From the NCBI GenBank assembly GCA_948567375.1, contig OX419755.1, positions 15,691,001 through 15,755,000 of the forward strand: 64,000 bases of DNA, written 5' to 3'. The notes below the pieces were generated by a model. The model made no database searches and had not been told where the DNA came from. It saw only the letters and a program-made list of their open reading frames with translations. A program made the position numbers and the translations under genes. How positions within the stretch are numbered: the stretch's first letter is position 1; each line of letters begins with the position of its first letter. This document shows, piece by piece, positions 19,960-29,882 of the stretch. The stretch is from Lunularia cruciata (taxonomy: Eukaryota; Streptophyta; Marchantiopsida; Lunulariales; Lunulariaceae).

Positions 19960-20575
19960 CCTTGCGCTTCAAGTAATCTAGGAATTTCTTTCTATTAATT
20001 GAAGGAACTCAAAGCTTTTCAAGAGAAATAAGGAATGTAGGGTGGGAGAATTAAGAGCAATTATTGATTGGGAGGGAAAATACCTACATTCAAGAGAGTA
20101 TAGTTGATTTTTGCAAGCTCAAATGTCTCTCCAAGAGATGAAGTGAGGAGAGGTGAGTTTTTGAGTGTTGTTTCCTTGCAGCCATGCACTTTGAGTAGTC
20201 TAGGCTATTCTTTTATATTCATTCAAAGGAGTTCAAAGCTTTCCAAGAGAAATTGGAAATGTGGGATGAGAGAATCAAGAGTAATTATTGATCAAGAAGA
20301 GAACTACTTGCATTTGAGAGGAAAATCATTTCCACAACTTGAATGTTCATCCAAGAAAAGAAGCAAGGAGAGGGGTTACCTTAGAGCTGTCATTGTGAAA
20401 GAAAGGTAACATGTACTTTGCTTTGAGCAGCCAAGTAAACATTTAGCTACCCAGGGTAAATTAATTGAAGGGTTGAAGTTCATGGTAGAGAAATTGAGAA
20501 CGTGGGTTGTAGAATTGTGAGCAATTGTTGTGCACCAATGGTAAATAGAAGACCTTGAGTGAGGAGAGGGATTTT
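19960..20575 (+). repeat. Three-copy degenerate tandem repeat, unit about 210-220 bp
   Basis: Each unit has an AAAGCTTT-like or equivalent box, GAGAAAT..GGAA(T/C)GT, GGGAGAATTAAGAGCAATTA or a variant, and ends near GTGAGGAGAGG. Units start near 19965, 20185 and 20410. The third is most diverged. Confidence 0.65.
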
Positions 20576-22019
20576 GAGCATTGATTGAAAGCTTAAGCCT
20601 TATTAGAACCATGTCAAGATCTCTGGCTACCCCAAGATTGATCTTGAAGAAGCTTCTCCCAACCATGCCACTTTAGCAATAAAAGGAGAGGAAATGGAGG
20701 TAGATTTGAGAATTATTGTGCATGAATAATTACTCAAGCTCCCTTGTAATTTCTGGATAGAAGTGATGGTGATGAAATGAACAATAAGTCAATTTTTGGA
20801 AAAGATGGATCTCACAATTTGGGAACATCCTTGGGATTGAGATATCAAGTTAATTCTTATTACCTATTAATTGAGGAATAAAAGATAAGGATTGCCACCT
20901 AGAGGAGAAGCCTTGGCTGAGGTGACTAGAGAGATTTTGGGAATAATGAGTATGGTGCTCAAGAGGAGTATACATTTAGTTCAATTATAAATTGTTGAGT
21001 ACGGAGGGTTTTCAAATTTCTTTTACCCATCTTCCATCTAAATCCCTATCAAGATCAATAGCATATAGGTTGCTATAGGTGTTAGTGCTTGGATATGTAC
21101 TCCATGTTACTTAGGAAAAACAAGAGAATAGGTATTGTAGGCTATGGGTAAGTTGGTGCTATGGGATTTGCATTATGATTTTGGGTATGAGTAAACTATT
21201 GTGGGACTCCACCTACAAGATTCTCCCTATGGGAAAAACAAGAGAATGGTTGTAGAAAAATGCATGCATGTAGAATAGTAGGACAAAATTAAGTAAGCCA
21301 TTAATGCAAATGCAACATGCGTGCATTTAAGAAGACTAGTGTAGATTAGAATCAAGGATTATGGGGCAGTTGGCATTAATAGGATGGCCTTGGGAGGAGA
21401 TGACCACCTTGTAAGAAAGATTGGAAGCATAGAAAATTTATTCTTTTAAGGTTTGACCCCCAACTATAAAAGGGACCTTGGTCCACTATATGCAATTTGG
21501 TTGATTGATGAAGGTGTTTTCTCAATCTAAAGTCAATCAATAGCCACTAAAATTGGATAGGAAGTAGGACTTGGGCTTAGAGAGGAGGAGCTAAGAACAA
21601 CAAGTGCACTCCTAACCAAGCAAAGATAGAATTGGTCCTCCATTGTAAAGTGAGAGCCCACACTAAGGGTTTTAAAGCTTAATGTCTTTCTTTATGTATT
21701 CCTTGATGTATGAATGTACATTGTATGACTCCTTATACTTATTGATCTCCACTAACCTATAATTCCCACTCTTGGATGCCATGTAATTTTCCATGCAACA
21801 TAAGGATTGATAAGTAGAAGGTGACAGCCAAGGAGGCCAACAAGCTCCTAGGGAGACAGACCTATGAGCCATCTCCAAGGTTAAGTGTCCTAAGGTAGAC
21901 CTGATGTCATGTTGTGGTTTGCATAAGCCGTAACAAAGTGACTTATCATAGTTTATCTCCATGTTAGGGAATAGATTGTATGCTAGATCCGTCAAATGAG
22001 ATGTTGCCATGTGAGCCAT
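20576..22019. other. Unassigned intergenic sequence
   Basis: No gene, RNA or element boundary could be supported. Open frames here (for example 21672-22019 on the minus strand) are not recognisable and read as chance. Confidence 0.45.
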
Positions 22020-22480
22020 CTATGTAAATGTATGTGATTGGCCACCTGGGTTACAATCTTAACATGTTTGAGGGCTTTGATGAATAAAGATGAGGGCGAG
22101 TGGAGAGATGGGTGTGTTTTAGTTTGGAGAGTGTAATACTCCGAGGACAAGAGAAGAGAGAAAACACAGATTGCACACTCAAACATTCGATGCCCCAAGG
22201 GAGCACCTTCTCTTTATTATATAGACAAAGAGGATCTCCTCCAAGGAAGCTCCACCATAGGGTTAGGGACACAGATAGGTGACATGTCAGCAAGCTCCAC
22301 CCTTGGATTACTTACTTGGATGGGTGACCTGTCTGGTCTAGGTCCTATCTGGTTGGTCAAACAAGCTTTGACCGGAGGGAATCTTTTAGGGAATCTTCCT
22401 GTAGGAATCTCAAAATCACGTGAGTAAGGTACCGTTGGAAAGCTCTTGACAAGACAATGCAGGGGGAAGGGAAGGCCGGC
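22020..22480 (-). repeat. LTR-like fragment of family C, minus orientation
   Basis: Inverted partner of 18359-18600. On the minus strand it holds TATATAATAAAGAGAAGGTG, CTCCCTTGGGGCATCGAATG and a later CTTGTCCTCGGAGTATTACA. The G-run of 11 near 22495 lies just beyond it. Confidence 0.5.
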
Positions 22481-22559
22481 CTATCCTTTGTGGAGGGGGG
22501 GGGGGAGTCTGCACATTTTCGAGACCTAATTCATCCGTTTAGGCCTCCGAAATTGCCTT

Positions 22560-22880
22560 CAAAGTTTTCAGGCATATTTTGGTTCCTACTCTATTAGTAG
22601 AAGTCCCCTTTTGGTGATACCTCTTTCTGATCTGTTTAGTCCATCATGTGTAACATCCTTCCAGATGTTACCAAACCAATTCTCACCTTTAAATCATATG
22701 TCTAGCTATTGGTTCTAAGGTTCTCAAGTCTATTTTGGTTTCTGCTCTATTAGTAGAAGTACTCTTTTGGTGATACTTCTATCTGATCTATTTTGACCAT
22801 CATGTATAACATCATTCTAGATGTTACCAAACCAAATTTCACATCTAGATCATATGGCTAACCCTTGGTATTACAGAGAG
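22560..22880 (+). repeat. Two-copy tandem repeat, unit about 165 bp
   Basis: Both units contain TATTTTGGTT, CTCTATTAGTAGAAGT, TTTTGGTGATAC and AGATGTTACCAAACCAA in the same order, starting near 22573 and 22730. Confidence 0.8.
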
Positions 22881-23600
22881 TCTCAAGGGGAGAAGGACGT
22901 TGGGAGTGAGAGTTGTAGCAGAGAGCGAGTGTTAGAGCATTGGAGGAGGCATTTGAGCATGAGATGTCCCATACTTCCGATCTGCCACTCCCAAATTCTT
23001 TTCACACCAGGCTTCAGATTTTACACCGTGACGACTTACGAGATTGGTTGGTAGTACGTTTTGGGGTGGTGTTTGTAGAGTTGGTGATGGGAAACTCGGA
23101 TCATATCGTCCTTCCGGTGCTTACTTATGAAAATGTTTGGGACTTGACAATAAATGTCCTTCTATAGTCGGGGAATGCCTAAATTTTTGCTCATAAGCTT
23201 CAAGGTGGAATTGTGGGATCCATCTATCAAAAAAAAAAGAAGACTAAAGGACAAATGTGCAAGAGCTTGGGTCCCAAGAGAGAAGTTTGGAGTTTTTTGA
23301 CCATCATGGGAGCTTGGGAAGGATATTTGGGGAACAAAGGACATGGCTAGAAAGAAGAGATGACAAAGTACAATCTGAAGATACAAATCACATGATTTGA
23401 GCTAAGGATGAGAGGGATATGATCAATTGAGTCAAGGGGGCTAAATTCATACCCAAGAGCACAAAGTAGTCAATTGAGTGAGCTTCTTGAGACATTTTCA
23501 TTATTTGTTAGTGGGATTGTAGAGAAGACAAATTTTTATAGTACTAAGCACAATAAATTCCAGTTTTGGCTCAATATTGGATCAGATCCAATTGATTGAA
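22881..23600. other. Unassigned sequence
   Basis: Two short overlapping open frames near 22821-23167 are not recognisable, and neither has support as a gene. Confidence 0.4.
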
Positions 23601-24020
23601 TGTGGTACCCACATTTCTCATTTTGGACGAGTTTTAAAGAAGAAGTTCCTTGCTGAAACCAAATTGAAACCAAATGGAGAAGAAATGAGGGAAACTTGTG
23701 TTTTGATCAAGCTTGAAGAAGTCAACTTCATATTGGAGGAAGAAGGACTTGGATTGGATCAAACCCGAAGAAGCTTACTTCATGTCAGAGGAGTGAAAAA
23801 CTCAGACCAAATGTTGAAGGAGGGTTTCTTCGCATCGAAATAGAGGTTACAGGTCAGGATTCTTGCAGGGGCTGTATCTCATTAAAACATGCTCCAAATC
23901 ATGCGTGCTATATCTCATTGGAAGCATCTTGTTCAAGGCTTTTGGTTGCAACCAAAATCGTAGAGTTTGAAGGTATGTAGAAGAAGTAACAAGTATTTGA
24001 AGTTTTGGGAGTAGATGTAC
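23601..24020 (+). other. Stretch starting with a family-A LTR-like terminus
   Basis: TGTGGTACCCACATT at 23601-23615 equals the first 15 bases of the family-A LTR, 420 bp before the solo LTR. The following sequence (GAAGAAGTTCCTTGCTGAAACC...) does not match the LTR body. An 88-codon frame at 23577-23843 is unrecognised. It may be the start of a related LTR family. Confidence 0.35.
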
Positions 24021-24074
24021 TGTGGTACCCAAATTTTTTTGTTTTTTCTATGTTTAATAGTGTTTAAGAGAAGA

Positions 24075-26925
24075 AGTAAGCAATGGAAGTCGAATTGCAA
24101 ACGAAGAATGGATAGAAGTAACTTTGGAGGACATACAAAGAAGACAACATCAGATCCAATGATGGAGGTACTCGGAAAAGGTGTACGACGGGAAAAGTCC
24201 AAAGAGCACCATCTTTGGGTCGGAAGACGTAGAAGATACAAAGACCGTTTAACAACCTTGGTACGTGGCAAGATAGTACATTTCAAGAAATGGCGGAAGT
24301 AGAAGAAGCATGTCTTGATAGTGACCGGGATTTGCACGCAAAAGAGAGAAAGTCGAGATTGAAATTGACTGAAGAATGATTGCAATTCGGGGCAATATAA
24401 GATTGCGACTAAGCAGGGACAAGTTGAATGTGCCAAGTTAATTTCCAATCCCTTTGAGTAGTCGTCCTGCAGTAATGCGTGTCCGGAAGTCCATCAAGAG
24501 TGAAATTTTCCAAAATCTCGAGGGAGTTAGAGTGTCTTGTCCAAGAGAGGGTATCATCTTCCAGCATCGTAGAACAAGAGAACAGATTATGGCTAAGAAG
24601 GTGGCCAATGCGCTGGCAGTGCGTGGTTTTGCAATCCAAAGATTAGATGTAGTAGCTAGAATTGAAGTCTTGACTAGACTTTGTATTACTTTCTTAGCAT
24701 GGAACTTGAATTTTAGTTTCTCGGGAGTGATGGCAAACATAGCTACTAGTAATTGTGAAGAGGGTCCCAAGGTGGAAGGGAAGAGAAGCAATCCGGCTCG
24801 ATGGACTGAGTCAGATTGGAGGTTAGTATTGGGGAGAGAAGCAAGAGAGCCGATGGAGATCACCTTCTATCGGAAGTGTGATGCTATAGGGGAGACAGCG
24901 GAGATTTGCAACTCATTTTTTGCTCCAAGAACAACGAATGGATACAAGGTGGAGTCCTATCAGGATCCGATTTGAAGAAGCATCATGGGGCGATGATGGC
25001 AATGTTCAAGCCAGAACAAACCACCTATGTGAACATGCAGCAAGCCGTCTTCTTCCACCAAATGTTTGCAGGAGTTCTAGTGAATTGGGCAAAGTGCTTC
25101 CACCACCAAACGAGGCAGATGGTGATTAATTGGCGAATGGGCTCTCCACCGCATTATTTTGCACCGTTCGTAGCACATTTCTACTTTGGGTTGAACCTAT
25201 TGACCAAAGAGGAGCATCATCATATGGTGTCTCCCGTTCATCTGGATTTACAACAAGAAGCAGACGAGGAAGAGCGCCAGTATATGCTGCATCTGCGAGC
25301 CAACAATGAGTATTTCTCAAAGACCGGATAGTGGAAGGTCAAAGAAATCACCAGTCCGAAGACGAAGAAATGCGGCAAACCCGAAGAAGCCAAGTCGCTT
25401 CCCACTCAAAGAAAGACTAGATGGCTGATTATGAAGAATACGAAGATGATGAGAGACGCATCATTGGGATCAGAGTCTGAGGAAGAAACCGAGTTGCAAG
25501 AGGAGGAATCCAAAGAAGAGGAGCTCACCTTAAAAAGTGAGGAGTCCAGAAGCAATAGCGAGGGGGAGCCAGAAGTTCAGCAATCGATGGCGGTCAGTGA
25601 AGATTGTCAAGCAATGGTGGTGAACAAGCAGAGGCCAGAGGAGAAGGGGGAGTATCCAGCGGGGCCGAGTTCAAGAAGCAAAGACAAAGAAAGTACCGAA
25701 ACGATGTCTCTGAAGATACAAAGATTGCAACTTTGGATGAAGGAGTTGATGACGGAGGTAAAGACTCAAGACAAAGATAGCAATGAAGAGGAAGAGAACT
25801 TTGGTGGGATATCGTATTTGACAAAGGTGGTCACACCATTGCTGGAGCTACTGAAGGATCATTGGAAGGTAATACCCCAAGATTGTAGGAAGGGGATGAA
25901 CGAGTTGCAAGTGGTGATGCATTTGATGAGTGAAGTGAAGGGGTTGCAGGAGCAACAAGTCCGAAGAAGTAAAGAAGTGGAAGAACTTTGGCAAGAGGAA
26001 GGTGTGACAAAGAAGACTCTTACCATGTTACAAGAAAGTTGTGAAGTAAAAGAGAAAGAATTGCAAAGGCGAGCCGGAGAATTAACGGAACAGGCGGCTA
26101 AGCAAGATGAAGGAAGAAGTGAGTGATGTGCGCATTGAGAATGTCCATTTGAAGGCAATGACCATTGTAATGGAGCAAGAGTTGGATAGTTTGAAGAAGA
26201 GTGCAGCGGCAAAGGATCAAGCATGGCAGAGAGAGTTAGCAGCCAGGCAAGAAGAAGAGGAACTATTACGAGAACTTGTCAGGAGCATGGAAATGCAAAG
26301 CACGCAATATGCAGAAGAGAAGAAGATGCTCGCTGCGGAGTACAAAGACGAGTTGAAGATGTATCATGAGGAGTTGAAGGTAGAATGTTCTCAAGGATAT
26401 ACATCGGAATCAGTGGGAGAAGTTGCGGGGAAGTTGAGAGCACTTCTAAGCACGGAGGCTGAAGGGAGATTGGAAGAAGCCCACCTACATGAGTTGAAGT
26501 TACTTGTGCAGGAAACTTGGAAGAGAAAAGCCAAGGATGTAGATATGAACACCTTGTTCATCCAATTGAGAGAGCGCATAGATTGGAAGATGTTAGAAGT
26601 AGAGAATAATGTTAGTCTTTGATTACATTTAGTTAATTCAGAGTTAGAGAAAATTCAGAATAGTGTGACAGCGGAGCAGAAACCCGATGTTGCAAAAATA
26701 GGAATTCAGGTGTCATTGGACTTGATAATTGACACATTAGAGAAGAGTGGATCAAGAGATAGAGAGTTAGATAAATCACTCCTTAGTGCAATTGTAGTTC
26801 CTAGTGAAGAAGTAGCAAAAACAGTGAAGGATTTGGTAGATGTAGATATACCCGAAGAAGGAGAAATAGTGGGAAGATCATCGGGTTTGGAAGCCGATGA
26901 TGAGCTAGACACCGGATCAGGGTAG
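24075..26925 (+). pseudogene. LTR-encoded ORF of family A (unknown protein, broken)
   Basis: Segments in order: a basic N-terminus (24075-24302, many K/R); the conserved core in two frames (24454-24975 with WTESDWRLVLGREARE, 24906-25331 with FKPEQTTYVNMQQAVFFHQM and LRANNEYFSKTG); an acidic, serine-rich stretch with EESKEEELTLKSEESRSNSE (25431-25680); then long E/K/L/Q-rich heptads typical of coiled coil (25680-26622), and a C-terminal segment ending DDELDTGSG (26665-26925). Frameshifts occur near 24975 and 26110, with stops near 25330 and 26622. It ends about 30 bp before TGAAGAG. The family is not known to me. It may be a structural or chromatin-interacting accessory protein, but no function can be assigned. 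Confidence 0.75.
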
Positions 26926-27043
26926 TATAATTTTGAGATAGGAAAAGGCAGATATGAAGAGATAGATTATCAATTGGGATCGGCAAGTAGGAAGAGATGT
27001 TAGGAAGCGGTGCATAGGTAGGAAGAGCTGCCATTTGCTTCAG

Positions 27044-27051
27044 TATTTAAG
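27044..27051 (+). promoter_or_regulatory. TATA-like element of the family-A LTR
   Basis: TATTTAAG, about 680 bp before the LTR end and after the LTR ORF, so transcription would start downstream of the ORF. The ORF could then be read only from the 3' LTR copy of a full-length transcript, or from a separate promoter. Confidence 0.5.
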
Positions 27052-27722
27052 GGGAGCATTCACAGTCTTATGTTATTCAGTATTCATATTTCTGAAGATA
27101 GATAAAGCAAAGTGTTGTTCTCAGTGCTCGTCGCTTAAGCTTAATTCCGATTGTCAATTTTGTGTTTGCAGTTGTGAGTGTGTGGAGAATTCTAAAGAGC
27201 AAGTTAGTGTGTCTGTGGATGTTGGAATTTGCAGCCTTGATCTTCATTCTCTGTGTTTGATCCTGAGTGAAGTGCATTGGAGCAATGCCTTGACAGATCT
27301 GTGAGGAATTGTAGTGTTGGTAGTATTCTGCATTTGTGAGTGCAGCACAAAGTTGATGTGAAGCAATTTTGATCAAGGAAGTTATGCCTTCAGTGGAGGG
27401 GTGGAACACAATTCTGAGGCAAAATCATTCTTTGCAGTGAAGTGCCGTCTTTGGGAGAATCTGAATCATCACAATCAAGAGTTATTTGGACAGAATTTGC
27501 TATGTTGTGATTATGAGTGTGTATTCGTGACAAGTTGTCAAGATTGTGAGCTTGTTACTCTCTTCTGGGTGTAGTTTCTACTTGAGAGATTAAAGAAGAG
27601 ACCAAGAAGAACTGCAATTGTGACTTTTGACTTTGTATTTGGACATTTCTGAATAGTATCTTTGCGGGAACAAACTTTACTCACCCGATTACCACAAAAG
27701 TGATATTTGCCGGGTTGTCACA

Positions 27723-27916
27723 TATATAAAGTAGCCTGGTGTCTTTGGATTTCAGATTTTAGACTTCAAGTTTACATGACTTTGGGTCTAAAGACTTTGC
27801 CTCAAGGCAAATATGATTCAACCCGAGGTAGTTGGACCTCAGAGTGTAGTGAAGGTGACTTTGTGAATCTTGCCTGAGACGTTAGAGGAAATTAGAGTAA
27901 GGAAAGAAGATATTTA
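27723..27916. other. 194-bp spacer between two converging LTR ends
   Basis: It separates the solo LTR (plus) from an A' LTR fragment (minus). It starts TATATAAAG; no gene is visible. Confidence 0.6.
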
Positions 27917-29766
27917 TGTGACAACCCGGCAAATATCACTTTTGCGATAATCAGGTAAGTAAAGTTTGTTCCCGCAGAGATACGAGTCAGAAATTCCAAA
28001 TACAAAGCAAAGTAACAATTTCAGTTCTTCTTGGGTTCTTCTTTAGTCTCTCAGGTAGAAACCACACCCAAAAGAGAGTAACAAGCACTGATTCACAGTC
28101 TTGTCACAAATTTCACACTCCTTAATCACAACTCCATCAAATCTTTCTAAACAATCTTGATTGTGATGATTCAGGCTCTCCCAAAAATGGCACTTCATTG
28201 CAAAACAACTTCGCCTCAGAATTGTGTTCCACCCCTCCACTGAAGGCACAACTTCCTTGATCAAAATTGCTTCACATCAACCTTGCACTACACTAACAAA
28301 TGCAGAATACTACCAACACTACAATTCCTCTCAGATCTGTCAAGGCATTGCTTCGATTGCACTTCACTCAAGATCAAACACACAGAATGAAGATCAAGGT
28401 TGTGGAATCCAACATCCAACAAGCACTCTGACTTGCACTTCAAATTTCTCCAAACACTCACAAACACAATTACAAAGTTGATACTCGGAATCAAGCTTAA
28501 GCGACGAGCACTACTTCACAACACTTTGCTTTATCTATTCTCAGAAATTGTGAGCATTGAACAACATCTGACTACAAATGCCACTCTTAAATAGTGAAGC
28601 AATTGACAGTTCTAACAACTATACCGTTCTACAACAACTTTTCTAACCTGCAAATCCGAAATGACAATGCACCTCTTCATATCTGCCTCTTCAAATCTCA
28701 AAACTGTTACTAATCCAATCTGATGTTTACTTTGTCATTGGCTTTCAAACCTAAACCTGAAGTAATTTTACTTCCTACTACTCTTTCCTTGGGTTTCATA
28801 TCTTCTAGTTCTTCTACCAGATCCAGCAATTCTCTTTGCTGATCTGAAATTGCACTAGTGGGTAATCTATCTAACTCTTCATCTCTCGACCCACTCTTCT
28901 CAAATGTCTCCATCTCTAACTCCAAACACATCTTCACTCCTATGTAATCTACTTCGGGTTTGGCTCTAACGTCTTTCCGAAGTTTTTCTACCTCTACTTC
29001 TAAGATCTTCCTGTCTACACAAGTCCAGAGACTTATCAACAACGCGTTCAAATCTGTATCTTTCACCTGTCTTCGCCTCCTCTCCTGCACCAACAATTTC
29101 AACTTGTGCAACCCCGTCTCTACAATCCAAACGCTGGCCTCTATACTCAACATCGCGTTCATCTTGAGGACAATCTCCTTCAATGGCTCCAATCTCATCT
29201 TCCTCTCTTGCTCTCAATCTGCAAGCTAGTCCTCCCTGTACATTGCCAATTCCGCTTGGCTTTCACCATCTCCTTCTCCTTCTCCTTCTGTACAACCTTC
29301 TCCTCCTGATTACAAAGTAACTCTTGTAATCTCTCTTCTTCCCTATATTGTGCTACCAACTCTCTTTGCCAAAGTTGCTTCTTCTCCTCTACACTCTCCA
29401 TCACCCTATCGAGCTCTTGATCATTCACTGCGACTCTTGCCATAGCATGGATAACTTCTACTCTTGAATCAGCAAACTACTACTTCAAGATCTTGTATTC
29501 TGCTACTTGTCTTTCCCTTACTATGTCACTCTTCTTAACAAGATCCTCTCAATATCTCACTTCTCTCTTTAGGTCTTCAATTACTTGAGTCCTCACTACT
29601 GCCTTTGCTTATAGTACTTCCCTCTCCTCCTCACCTCGGGTTATACTCTTCTTCAACTCCAAGTTCTCTTTGTCTAATCTTGACAACACTTGCAAGACAG
29701 TCTTTACCTCTGGATAAGTCGACTACATCTCCTTCTTCTTGTACTCCAGCTTTACCAACAGAGGAC
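27917..29766 (-). mobile_element. A' LTR fragment (minus strand), cut by the B(+) insertion
   Basis: On the minus strand it ends in TTGTCACA (plus-strand 27917 TGTGACAA). R/U5 and promoter occupy 27917-28679, and the coiled-coil end of the LTR ORF lies further right. The match stops at 29766, where the B LTR begins. No continuation of this LTR is found to the right of 60708, so a deletion or rearrangement has removed it. Confidence 0.8.
28710..29766 (-). pseudogene. LTR-encoded ORF of A', coiled-coil part (broken)
   Basis: Reading right to left: RVMESVEEKKQLWQRELVAQ (29195-29443), then heptad-rich frames ending LEKSGSRDEELDRLPTSAIS and VVGSKITSGLGLKANDKVNI near 28715-28870. It matches 35972-36700 of the other A' copy closely. 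Frameshifts near 29200 and stops after 29443 break it. Confidence 0.7.
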
Positions 29767-29882
29767 TATAACACCCATTTGTGCATGTGTGTGGTATTTT
29801 GATATTTAGCTTGGTATTACAAGTACTTAAGAGATATTATTTATATAGAGATAAAGGATGGTTCTATATTAGTCATGGTTAG
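29767..29882 (+). repeat. B(+) 5' LTR, first 116 bp
   Basis: It begins TATAACACCCATTTGTG (TGTAACACCC with one G-to-A change) and matches the first 116 bp of 60017-60708. The rest of this LTR resumes at 53006. Confidence 0.9.
29878..29882. repeat. Target-site duplication GTTAG, left copy
   Basis: GTTAG precedes TGTGACAA at 29883 and recurs at 53006-53010 after the right end of A(-). The intact B LTR has this sequence once. Confidence 0.93.

Larger units (their letters stand above)
24021..27722 (+). mobile_element. Solo LTR of family A (3.70 kb) with internal ORF
   Basis: It starts TGTGGTACCC and ends GGGTTGTCACA, the same ends as the two LTRs of the 29883-53005 element, and its length equals that element's 5' LTR (about 3.69 kb without its insertion). 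No gag or pol adjoins it, so it is a solo LTR. The left flank TGTAC and right flank TATAT differ by two transitions and may be a decayed target duplication. The LTR-encoded ORF spans most of the first 2.9 kb; TATTTAAG and the R/U5 region follow. Confidence 0.88.

Noticed and set aside
20104-20409. 101-codon ORF
   Set aside because: Lies within the degenerate 220-bp tandem repeat and is not shared by the other units.
21672-22019. 115-codon minus-strand ORF
   Set aside because: No recognisable domain and no second copy for comparison.
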